In this document: piece by piece, positions 15,744-22,112 of the stretch | How the letters are laid out: every line of letters begins with the position of its first letter | How positions within the stretch are numbered: the stretch's first letter is position 1 | NCBI GenBank assembly: GCA_022842905.1 | Contig: JALHOS010000014.1 | Location: 1-42,336, forward strand | Source of the DNA: Myxococcaceae bacterium | Lineage (GTDB): Bacteria; Myxococcota; Myxococcia; Myxococcales; Myxococcaceae | Direction of reading: 5' to 3' | DNA length: 42,336 nucleotides | Notes under the pieces: generated by a model | Told to the model about the DNA's origin: nothing | Database searches by the model: none | The model's input: the letters and a program-made list of their open reading frames with translations, nothing else | Position numbers and translations under genes: made by a program

Positions 15744-17087
15744 TTACTCGGAACCATCACCCGGTCCACGACGACCCCGCAGCACGGGCGATCGCGCGTT
15801 CGAGCCGGTGCCGGTGCGCACGCTCTGATTCTTGCGCCGAGGAATCGGCTGCGTCGCGGGCGAGGCCACGGCCTGTCGGTCCATGGGCCGCCCGTCGCGG
15901 AGAATGCGCCGACGCTCGCCGGTCTCCGTGCCTTGGACGGTGCCCGCGCCGGCAGGCTTCGGCCGCTGCGCACCACCACCCTGGCGCTGCGGCTCGCGCA
16001 CCGGAGGCGCCACCACCTGGCCGCCCGGCAAGCCGGGGACCTTGGGCAGCGCCTGGCGAGAGGCCTGCGACCGCAGCGCGGGCAGCACGCCCGACAGCAT
16101 GTTCTCGGAAGCCCCCAGCCGCGGCGACGGCTTGAGCGGCGGCGGCAGGCGAATGGGCCGGTCGAGCACCCCCTTCTGCGCCAGCCGCTCGAGCTGCTCG
16201 ACGATGTCCATGCGCCCGCCGTCGGCCTTCACCGGCCGGTGCTGCTCGTCGCGGAGCCACCGGGCCAAGAGCTTGCCCAAGTCCGAGCCCTGGTGCCGGT
16301 CCACCAGCCGCGTGGCGAACTCCGGCGACTGGGCGATCGCCGCGCGCATGACACGCTGCGCGCCGGCGCTGCGCATGCCCGTGGACGGGTTCTCGATCGC
16401 GCCGTGCATCTCCAGGCACAGCCGCGCGTCGTCCACGTTGAGCCGCTTGGCCTTCCCAGCTTCAGCGGCGCGGGTGGCGAGGTTGCGCTGGTCCGGCGGG
16501 AGCTTGCTCAGGAACTGATCCCGGTCGATCTCGATGAGCCCGGCCACGGCCGTGGCCAGCACACGCGCCCCCATGCGATCGATCACCGCGAGCAACTCCC
16601 GCTGCTGGAGCGTGATGACGTCGCTGAAGCGGAACACCCCGACCGGCGGCGCCTTCGCGCGGATCTGCTCTTCGAGCCGCGCCCGAATGATCGACTGAAT
16701 GTCGGGGCGAATGTCGGCGTCGCTGTCCGCCCGGTGGCCCGGCAGCGCCCGCCGCGTCGCGTCTGCCAGGTCGGAAGGAAGCGACCGGAGCACCACCTCG
16801 ATCAGCCCGGGCCGCTCGCCGCTCATCACCGCGGCCAGCTGCTCCGGCTCGGCGCTGCCCAGCTGCTTGCGCCGCTGCATGACCAGCCGCTTGATCTCCT
16901 GCGTGAGGAACGAGATCCGCTTGTCCCGCGGGATCTGCAGCAACATCGGCGCGCGGTACTTGAGCAGCTCCTCTTCGTCCGGCGGCAGGTGGCCGAAGCT
17001 CTCGACCGCGTCTTGGCCTCCCAGCGCCAAGCTCGTGAGCAGGAGCATCTGCTGCCGCTTGGTGAGTGACGCGAAGACCTGCTCCAT
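15744..17087 (-). CDS. FliG-like protein at the SctK position
   Basis: 447 aa, encoded between sctJ and sctL, where injectisomes have sctK and flagella have fliG. Residues ~80-120 match the FliG middle domain (LAAVMSGERPGLIEVVLRSL, cf. the EhPq...LP pattern). Residues ~150-210 match the second FliG armadillo block (VFRFSDVITLQQRELLAVID, then ATAVAGLIEIDRDQFLSKLP). Residues ~330-447 are a Pro/Gly/Arg-rich tail absent from FliG. It would connect the SctJ ring to the FliM/FliN-like SctQ. ATG at 17087; no clear Shine-Dalgarno. The FliG relation is weak but present in two blocks; a divergent SctK is the alternative. Confidence 0.7.
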   Translation of the reverse strand: MEQVFASLTKRQQMLLLTSLALGGQDAVESFGHLPPDEEELLKYRAPMLLQIPRDKRISFLTQEIKRLVMQRRKQLGSAEPEQLAAVMSGERPGLIEVVLRSLPSDLADATRRALPGHRADSDADIRPDIQSIIRARLEEQIRAKAPPVGVFRFSDVITLQQRELLAVIDRMGARVLATAVAGLIEIDRDQFLSKLPPDQRNLATRAAEAGKAKRLNVDDARLCLEMHGAIENPSTGMRSAGAQRVMRAAIAQSPEFATRLVDRHQGSDLGKLLARWLRDEQHRPVKADGGRMDIVEQLERLAQKGVLDRPIRLPPPLKPSPRLGASENMLSGVLPALRSQASRQALPKVPGLPGGQVVAPPVREPQRQGGGAQRPKPAGAGTVQGTETGERRRILRDGRPMDRQAVASPATQPIPRRKNQSVRTGTGSNARSPVLRGRRGPGDGSE

Positions 17088-17138
17088 GGGTGCGCTCGAG
17101 ACCTGTTCGCGAAGCTTGGCTCAAGCCTCGCGCCCGCG

Positions 17139-17933
17139 TCACCCCTCCGGTGGGGGGGACGGCCGGGGCTTCTTCGAGCCGCCCGGCCGCCGGAGCGCCA
17201 GGAACGCCGTCACACCGGCCATGGCCAAGAAGAGCACCGCGAAGATCGCCAGCATCGCCTTGAGCGTGCCCGCGCTCGCCTTGTCCACGCGAATGCCGAG
17301 GATGCGGACCATGCGCTCTTCTTCGGGATCCTCGATGACGAGCAGCTGCTCCGTCATGAGCACCTTGACGTTCTCGGGCTTGAGCTCGGGCACCGCACGC
17401 GAGACGAACTCGCGAATGTCGTCGGCGCCCAGCGGAGGCTTCCCGTCGACCTTCAAGTACGTGATCAGCACCGACGCCGACGGCATGGGCTTCTTGTCCG
17501 GCTGGGTCAGATCGTTCACCTCGGGGATCATCACGATCGTGCGCGCGCCGAGAATGCCGGGGACGCGGTTGAGCGCGTTGCTCACCTCACCGCCGAGCGC
17601 CTCGAGGAACATGGCGCGCTCTTCGGTCTGGGTGGGGATCATCCCCTTCGTTTGCTTGAAGATCCCCAGGCCTTCGGCGTGCGGCCGGGGCAGCGAGTGC
17701 TTGCGCAACAGCGCGGCGGCCCGCTCGACGTCACCCTTGGGCACGGCGATGACGTAGCGCGCGTCCTTGCCTTCACCTTCGCGCAGCTTCGTCGTGTCGA
17801 TCTGGGCCTTGGTGAGGAGGACGTAGATGTCGTTCGCGTCCTCTTCGTTCAGGTCGTGGTGCAGGTTGACCGTACAGGCCGACAGCGCCAAGACCACGAA
17901 CGCGGCGGCGTATTGAGGCAGTCGAAGGCGCAT
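17139..17933 (-). CDS. sctJ: Type III secretion inner-membrane ring lipoprotein SctJ (YscJ/PrgK family)
   Basis: 264 aa. Lipoprotein signal with lipobox LSAC, modified Cys at residue 20, followed by the YscJ start VNLHHDLNEEDANDIYVLLT. The two ring-building domains are present (~20-80 and ~110-195, with ERAMFLEALGGEVSNALNRV and GARTIVMIPEVND), and a C-terminal membrane helix lies at ~228-250. ATG at 17933, 35 bases past the hairpin following sctI; no separate promoter was found. Confidence 0.97.
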   Translation of the reverse strand: MRLRLPQYAAAFVVLALSACTVNLHHDLNEEDANDIYVLLTKAQIDTTKLREGEGKDARYVIAVPKGDVERAAALLRKHSLPRPHAEGLGIFKQTKGMIPTQTEERAMFLEALGGEVSNALNRVPGILGARTIVMIPEVNDLTQPDKKPMPSASVLITYLKVDGKPPLGADDIREFVSRAVPELKPENVKVLMTEQLLVIEDPEEERMVRILGIRVDKASAGTLKAMLAIFAVLFLAMAGVTAFLALRRPGGSKKPRPSPPPEG

Positions 17934-17960
17934 GCGGAGCGACGCACTGTAGTCGAAGGA

Positions 17961-17993
17961 AAACGAAAAGGGCGGCCAACCTCAGGCCGCCCT
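17961..17993 (-). terminator. Rho-independent terminator/attenuator after sctI
   Basis: AGGGCGGCC (17969-17977) pairs with GGCCGCCCT (17985-17993) across a 7-base loop. On the minus strand it is followed by TTTTCGTTTT. It lies between sctI and sctJ, 30 bases after the sctI stop, so partial read-through would set rod:ring expression ratios. Confidence 0.8.
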
Positions 17994-18023
17994 CCGTGAG
18001 CACTTCTTCGTCGACGCTGCTCT

Positions 18024-18557
18024 CTAGACCTGCGTCTTGAGCGTGTCCTTGAGGCCCGACGTGGCCTTCTCGACGACCTTGCCTGTCAGCTCGAGCTCCT
18101 GCGTGTACTTGTACATGCCGGCCTGCAGCTGGAGCAGCTCGGCGTTGGAGAAGTTCTTCCCGTTGAAGGCGCCGTTGACGAGCTTGTCGATCGCCACCTG
18201 GCCCTTCTCCATGCTCGCCATCATGCCCATGATCATCGAGTTGGACTTGGTGACTTCGCCCTTCTGCGCGACGGGATCGAGCGCCTTGGTCGTGGCGTTC
18301 TTGTCGAGCTTGGCCAGGGTCGACTTCTCAGTCTTGCCCGCCTGCTCCACCGCGTGGGTCGTCGCGGTCTTCTGAACCTGCGGCGCCTGCTGCACCTTGT
18401 TCGCGGCCTGAACTTGGCCGGCGACGTCAGTCCCCTTCGCCTTGAGGGCCTGGTCGAACTTCGACGCCCCCTCCTTAACCTGAGGTTGTGCGCCCTGGGA
18501 TGGCAGCTTCTGCTGCGCGATCTGAGCTGCTGAGAGTCCTGCCAGCGGTCCCGCCAT
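18024..18557 (-). CDS. sctI: Type III secretion inner rod protein SctI (YscI/PrgJ family)
   Basis: 177 aa from the ATG at 18557, chosen because GGAGG lies 7 bases upstream. The N-terminal ~110 residues are Gln/Lys/Ala-rich and longer than in YscI. The C-terminal helix is typical of the YscI/HrpB family: LLQLQAGMYKYTQELELTGK, then VVEKATSGLKDTLKTQV up to the last residue. SctI polymerises as the rod/adapter under the needle. The first 83 bases overlap the end of the sigma-factor gene in another frame. It has its own sigma-28-like promoter candidate and a downstream hairpin. It directly precedes sctJ, as in Yersinia-type loci. Confidence 0.9.
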   Translation of the reverse strand: MAGPLAGLSAAQIAQQKLPSQGAQPQVKEGASKFDQALKAKGTDVAGQVQAANKVQQAPQVQKTATTHAVEQAGKTEKSTLAKLDKNATTKALDPVAQKGEVTKSNSMIMGMMASMEKGQVAIDKLVNGAFNGKNFSNAELLQLQAGMYKYTQELELTGKVVEKATSGLKDTLKTQV

Positions 18558-19245
18558 GGTCCGACCTCCTGGGTGCACCGGAATTATCGTCGTCCTCCTC
18601 GAGGAGTTTCTTCAGACTTTCCACGGCCCTAGCGTGCAGCCGGCTCGCCCACGACTTGGACTGTCCGATCTCGGCCCCCGCTTCCTCCAAGGTCTTGCTC
18701 TGAAAGTAGTAGCCCTCGAGAAGTTTTCGCTCTTTTTCTGGGAGCTTCTCTATCGCGGAGCGCACCCGCTTCTTGAGCTGCTCGAGCTGCAGCCGCTCGT
18801 CGGCAGGCAGCGCTTCGTCCGACAGCTGGAGGCCTTCGGTGCCCTCCAGGCTCGTCGCGAACACCATGGCCAGGCCGCTGACAGCTGTGGACACTTCGCG
18901 CACATCGTCTTCGAGCTTGGCCCCGCCTCCACCCGAGCGGTCCGCCAGGTTGCCCAGGTACGAGTTGGCACGATCAGCCGCCGAGCCCGCTCCCTTGAGC
19001 GCCCCCATCTTCCGCAGGCCGTCGTAGATGGCGCCCTTGATCCGGTAGTGGGCGAAGGTGAGGAAGTTGGCGCCGACCTTCGAGTCGAAGCGCTCGGCGG
19101 CCTCGAGCAGGCCGATCTGGCCCCACGCGACCAGCTCGTCCATGTCGAACTGGCCGTTGAACTGCTTGCGGACCTGGGCCGCGAGCGAACGTACGTACGC
19201 TCCGTACTTCTCCAGGATCTGCGGTTTGGACTCACCGAGAGGCAC
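18475..19245 (-). CDS. FliA/WhiG-type (sigma-28 family) sigma factor
   Basis: 256 aa. Region 2 spans ~10-80 (DMDELVAWGQIGLLEAAERF, then FLTFAHYRIKGAIYDGLRKM, the classic FliA motif). Region 4 spans ~157-215 (AIEKLPEKERKLLEGYYFQS, then LEEAGAEIGQSKSWASRLHA with the helix-turn-helix). The last ~36 residues (after LLEEDDD) are polar and correspond to DNA overlapping sctI. GTG start at 19245, 9 bases after 19255-19662. It is the likely activator of the three sigma-28-like promoters in this locus, including one inside its own 3' end. Confidence 0.93.
   Translation of the reverse strand: MPLGESKPQILEKYGAYVRSLAAQVRKQFNGQFDMDELVAWGQIGLLEAAERFDSKVGANFLTFAHYRIKGAIYDGLRKMGALKGAGSAADRANSYLGNLADRSGGGGAKLEDDVREVSTAVSGLAMVFATSLEGTEGLQLSDEALPADERLQLEQLKKRVRSAIEKLPEKERKLLEGYYFQSKTLEEAGAEIGQSKSWASRLHARAVESLKKLLEEDDDNSGAPRRSDHGGTAGRTLSSSDRAAEAAIPGRTTSG
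18584..18610 (-). promoter_or_regulatory. Sigma-28-like promoter candidate for sctI
   Basis: Minus strand: GAAA (18610-18607), 15-base spacer, GACGATAA (18591-18584): 3 of 4 and 7 of 8 matches to the FliA consensus TAAA-N15-GCCGATAA. It lies inside the 3' end of the sigma-factor gene, 26 bases before the sctI ATG. Confidence 0.65.
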
Positions 19246-19254
19246 GCGGGCTTT

Positions 19255-19662
19255 TCACTCCTGCTCGGCTTCGGCGCGGGTCCACATGCGCTCGAGCGTC
19301 TGCTTCAGGCGTGGGTCGTCCTGCAGTTGATCGACCACACGTTCGGTGAGCTTCTTGGACTGCAGGCGGACCTTCTCGCGCAAGATATCAGCGACGAGCT
19401 TCTTGGTGGCTTCGTCGCGGCTCTTGAGCTGCCCCGCCTTGAGCTGGCGCGCCAAGTTGAGCACCTGCGCGGCGACGGGATCCGCAGCGGCCGCGGCGCC
19501 CACGTTCGACGAGCCGACGAGCCCTGACGGTCCGACGAGGGATCCTGCCCGATCGACCTTGCCGGCGAAGCCAGCGCCGCCGGCCTTCGCTGGGCCAGAC
19601 GCCGCACCCGCACGTCCCGCGCCCGCCGATCTGCCTCCGCCACGAACGCCCTTCACCGACAT
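19255..19662 (-). CDS. Small helical protein next to sigma factor; possible FlgM-like anti-sigma
   Basis: 135 aa. Residues 1-60 are Gly/Ala/Ser-rich and disordered. Residues ~62-130 are helical: AAQVLNLARQLKAGQLKSRD, then EATKKLVADILREK. This stretch recalls the FlgM C-terminal pattern (helix, K..I..G.Y, then ..vA..ll), and FlgM is also a mostly disordered inhibitor of FliA. The gene sits 9 bases upstream of the FliA-type sigma gene. The resemblance is faint; another T3S-locus function is equally possible. ATG at 19662 with AAGGGG upstream. Confidence 0.6.
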   Translation of the reverse strand: MSVKGVRGGGRSAGAGRAGAASGPAKAGGAGFAGKVDRAGSLVGPSGLVGSSNVGAAAAADPVAAQVLNLARQLKAGQLKSRDEATKKLVADILREKVRLQSKKLTERVVDQLQDDPRLKQTLERMWTRAEAEQE

Positions 19663-19696
19663 GCACTGCCCCTTCCGCGCGCAGGGCGCAGCTCAC

Positions 19697-20143
19697 TCAC
19701 TTCTGCTTGCCCGGCGGCGGGAGCGCGCCCGCTTCCTTCGCGTTGACGAGGTCCTGCGCGAACTGCGCGCCGACGCTGCCCGGCTCCAGGTCGAGCGCCG
19801 CCTTGAGCTCCTTCATGGCCTCGTTCACCTTGCCCATGAAGAGCAGCACTTCGCCACAGTGCGCCCGCGGCAGCGACGCCTTGGGCGAAAGCCGCTGCGC
19901 CGCGCGAAACGCCTGCAGCGCCTTGTCGAGGTGCCCCTGGTTGAACTCGAGCGTGCCCATGGCGAGCTGCGGCACTTCGCTCTTGGGCATGAGGGACACC
20001 GTGCCACCGAACAGCTCGCGGGCGGCCTCGAAGTTGCCCAGGTCCATCCACAGGTACCCGGCCTCGAGCATGACCATGGCCTGCTGCTTGGTCAGCGGCA
20101 CCAAGCTGTGTGCGATCTCCGACTCGGACTTCGGTTCGGCCAT
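19697..20143 (-). CDS. TPR protein, SycD/YscG-like T3S chaperone candidate
   Basis: 148 aa from the ATG at 20143 (AGGAA upstream); a longer reading frame to 20221 runs into the hairpin and is unlikely. TPR motifs: AMVMLEAGYLWMDLGNFEAA, QLAMGTLEFNQGHLDKALQA, AHCGEVLLFMGKVNEAMKEL. The size and order resemble SycD/LcrH and also YscG/PscG, the TPR chaperone of needle subunits. It directly follows the needle-like gene 20239-20766, so a needle-chaperone role is an attractive inference. Confidence 0.78.
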   Translation of the reverse strand: MAEPKSESEIAHSLVPLTKQQAMVMLEAGYLWMDLGNFEAARELFGGTVSLMPKSEVPQLAMGTLEFNQGHLDKALQAFRAAQRLSPKASLPRAHCGEVLLFMGKVNEAMKELKAALDLEPGSVGAQFAQDLVNAKEAGALPPPGKQK

Positions 20144-20188
20144 GAGGTTCCTCGTGGGCGGCGTGAAGGTGGGAGCCTCATAACACGA

Positions 20189-20211
20189 AGGGCGGCCACT
20201 TGGGCCGCCCT
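20189..20211 (-). terminator. GC-rich hairpin after 20239-20766
   Basis: AGGGCGGCC (20189-20197) and GGCCGCCCT (20203-20211) form a 9-bp stem identical to that after sctI, with a 5-base loop. The following minus-strand bases (TCGTGTTATG) lack a good T-run, so it may attenuate or protect mRNA rather than fully terminate. Confidence 0.6.
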
Positions 20212-20238
20212 CGGTGAGCACTTCAGCTGGTCACTCGC

Positions 20239-20766
20239 TCAGCGGATGTTCGAGATGGAGTTCTTCACCGTGTCGTGCTTGGTCTTGAGCACGTTGGACA
20301 CGGAGCTGAACACCTGGTTCTCGCGCTGCATGGAGATCTGAACCTGGAGCAGCTTGGCGTTGTCCGCCGTCGCCTGCGCCACGTCGGTGTTCATCTGGCC
20401 GATCGTGTTCGACGCGCCGCCGCCGGACAGGTTCGGCGCACCGGAGCCCGCGCCCACCACCGAGCCGCTGCCCACCGTGGTGTTGATGCCGCCGCCGGAG
20501 CCGCCCACGTTGACCGTGCCCTGCGCCGCGTACGACGCCGACGCCGCGCCGCCCGCCATGTTGGTCACCGACGAAACCGCCGCCGAGATGATCGCGCCAC
20601 CCGGCAGAGCGCCGCCGACGAGCGACGCGCCGTTGGCGATGACGTTGCCGGCCTGCTGCAGGCCCGCGTGCATGCGCTCACCGAACGTCGAGCCTTGGGT
20701 CTGACGGCCAACCGTGACGTTCGTCGAGAGGCGGGCCGGGGTCTGATCGATGCGATTGATAGCCAT
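20239..20766 (-). CDS. Needle-like exported subunit candidate A (SctF-like C-terminus)
   Basis: 175 aa from the ATG at 20766, supported by GGAGAAG just upstream; a longer frame to 20859 overlaps the promoter. Residues 1-110 are Ala/Gly/Ser-rich with a hydrophobic stretch (SLVGGALPGGAIISAAVSSV), then a Gly/Ser linker, and a C-terminal helix from LLQVQISM (139-146) to SISNIR. The last 34 residues align without gaps to the PrgI needle C-terminus (recalled) with about 9 identities, including Q, S-N, K, D and the final N-x-R. The same module ends SctI and 4868-5527. It is followed by a hairpin and a TPR chaperone gene. Alternatives: a translocator-like or other early substrate. Confidence 0.6.
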   Translation of the reverse strand: MAINRIDQTPARLSTNVTVGRQTQGSTFGERMHAGLQQAGNVIANGASLVGGALPGGAIISAAVSSVTNMAGGAASASYAAQGTVNVGGSGGGINTTVGSGSVVGAGSGAPNLSGGGASNTIGQMNTDVAQATADNAKLLQVQISMQRENQVFSSVSNVLKTKHDTVKNSISNIR

Positions 20767-20863
20767 GTGACTTCTCCAGAAAAAGGTGAACTGCGACGAC
20801 GGAAGCTTCAGAACTCGCGAGAGCACCGCTTCGACCCGTGCCGAGAGCGCCCTCTGCATTCAT

Positions 20864-20890
20864 GTATCGCCGTTGCCTGACTGCTTGTTG
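20864..20890 (-). promoter_or_regulatory. Sigma-28-like promoter candidate for 20239-20766
   Basis: Minus strand: CAAC (20890-20887), 15-base spacer, GGCGATAC (20871-20864), 6 of 8 matches to GCCGATAA. The -35 (GCAAC) and spacing are identical to the site upstream of 4868-5527. It implies a leader of about 90 bases. Confidence 0.5.
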
Positions 20891-20935
20891 CGTGGTGTAC
20901 GAAACCGAGACGGTGACCGGCCGGCCGATCGACGA

Positions 20936-21202
20936 TCACTTCGACCCTTTGCGTTGAACTTCAATCTGTTCGCGCACTTGGAGCAGGTGGGCGAGCAGCG
21001 CCTCGGTGCGCTCAACCGCCTTCATCGCCTTCTTTCCGTGCTCCGCGCGGGGCCCCTTGAGGCCGTCGAGGGCCTCGCGAATCGGGTTGAGCAGCGTGGC
21101 GATGCTGTCGGCCGACGCGCCTTCGATGAACTGCTCGAGGTTTGGATACTCGGGCTGCGGCGGCGGGGGTGGCGGGGGCGGCTGAGTGCTGGTGGGCGCC
21201 AT
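20936..21202 (-). CDS. Small helical protein, first gene of T3S locus
   Basis: 88 aa from the ATG at 21202 (GGAG upstream; a TTG four codons earlier is less likely). A run of prolines at ~8-16 is followed by EYPNLEQFIEGASADSIATL, and a charged C-terminal helix (ALLAHLLQVREQIEVQRKGS). No signal peptide or membrane segment. Its family is not recognised; a small T3S chaperone or regulator would fit the position at the head of the locus. Confidence 0.7.
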   Translation of the reverse strand: MAPTSTQPPPPPPPPQPEYPNLEQFIEGASADSIATLLNPIREALDGLKGPRAEHGKKAMKAVERTEALLAHLLQVREQIEVQRKGSK

Positions 21203-21353
21203 GACGGTCTCCAAGGTGCAGGTGTTTGAAGGCAGACGAGGGCCCCGACGCTACGGCGTTTGCCGGCGCGCTTCAATGCGCGCGGCGCGTTCACACAACT
21301 CTACGAAAAGCGTGTTGCGGCGCAGCGCCCGTGCGCTAGTCCATGCGGCACCT
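21203..21353. promoter_or_regulatory. Divergent intergenic region between T3S locus and ABC operon
   Basis: 151 bases between the start codons of 20936-21202 (-) and 21354-22112 (+). It must hold promoters for both directions. A 6-bp inverted repeat GCGCGC (21266-21271 and 21278-21283) is present. No convincing -10/-35 pair was found; the best + strand guess (TTGCGG with TAGTCC) is poor. Confidence 0.4.
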
Positions 21354-22112
21354 ATGGCGAACTCGATCGTGTCGATCCGCGAAGTCGTGAAGGAGTACCA
21401 CCTGGGCCAGACGGTGGTGCCGGCGCTGCGCGGAGTGAACCTGGAAGTCGAGCGCGGCGAGTTTCTGTCGATCGCCGGGCCGTCGGGCAGCGGCAAGACG
21501 ACCTTGCTCAACCTGATCGGCTGCGTCGACACCGCGACGCGGGGCATCGTCGAGGTCGCCGGCAAGGACACCGCCAAGCTGTCGGAGCGCGCGCTGACGA
21601 GCCTGCGCCTGGACACCATCGGCTTCATCTTCCAGTCCTTCAACTTGGTGTCGGTGCTCACCGTCTTTCAAAACGTGGAGTTCCCCCTGCTCCTGCAGAA
21701 CCGCTTGGGCGCGAACGAGCGCAAGGCGCGGGTGATGCAACTGCTCGAGCAGGTCGGGCTGGCCACGCACGCCAAGCACCGGCCCAACGAACTGTCCGGT
21801 GGGCAGCGACAGCGCGTGGCCGTGGCGCGCGCGCTGGTGACGGAGCCGCTGATCGTGCTGGCCGACGAGCCGACGGCCAACCTCGACTCGAAGACGGGGC
21901 AGGCGATCATCGACCTGATGCGCTCGCTCAACCAGCAGAAGGGCACGACGTTCATCTTCAGCACGCACGACTTCAAGGTGATGGAGCACGCGAACGCGGT
22001 CGTTCGGCTGGCTGACGGGAAGGTGCTCGCGCGGGAAACGCCGCAGGAAGCCGTGCAGCACGTGCTCGGTCGCCGCGAAGCCGCCGCGGAAGCCTCCGTG
22101 GGCGCGCCGTGA
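21354..22112 (+). CDS. ABC transporter ATP-binding protein (LolD/MacB type)
   Basis: 252 aa from the ATG at 21354; the frame extends further upstream but without family similarity. Walker A GPSGSGKTT (42-50), Q-loop Q94, signature LSGGQ (147-151), Walker B LIVLADE with D171-E172, switch H205. The IGCVDTATRG-type region and EFLSIAGPSG are typical of the LolD/MacB/FtsE group, which powers mechanotransmission rather than substrate channels. The stop overlaps the next gene by 4 bases (GTGA). First gene of a five-gene envelope transport operon. Confidence 0.95.
   Translation: MANSIVSIREVVKEYHLGQTVVPALRGVNLEVERGEFLSIAGPSGSGKTTLLNLIGCVDTATRGIVEVAGKDTAKLSERALTSLRLDTIGFIFQSFNLVSVLTVFQNVEFPLLLQNRLGANERKARVMQLLEQVGLATHAKHRPNELSGGQRQRVAVARALVTEPLIVLADEPTANLDSKTGQAIIDLMRSLNQQKGTTFIFSTHDFKVMEHANAVVRLADGKVLARETPQEAVQHVLGRREAAAEASVGAP

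Noticed and set aside
18750-18776. Fourth possible sigma-28-like box (CGCGATAG) inside the sigma gene
   Set aside because: Weak -10 and no matching -35 (TCAA); no gene start at a suitable distance.
20767-20859. Upstream extension of 20239-20766 by 31 codons
   Set aside because: The ATG at 20766 has an excellent Shine-Dalgarno and the extension nearly touches the promoter candidate.
1441-21202. Reading the locus as a flagellar operon
   Set aside because: No flagellin, hook, rod, MotA/B or basal L/P-ring genes; SctI- and SctJ-type and SycD-type genes point to secretion.
21315-21342. TTGCGG/TAGTCC as promoter of the ABC operon
   Set aside because: Both boxes are poor and the -10 is too close to the start codon.
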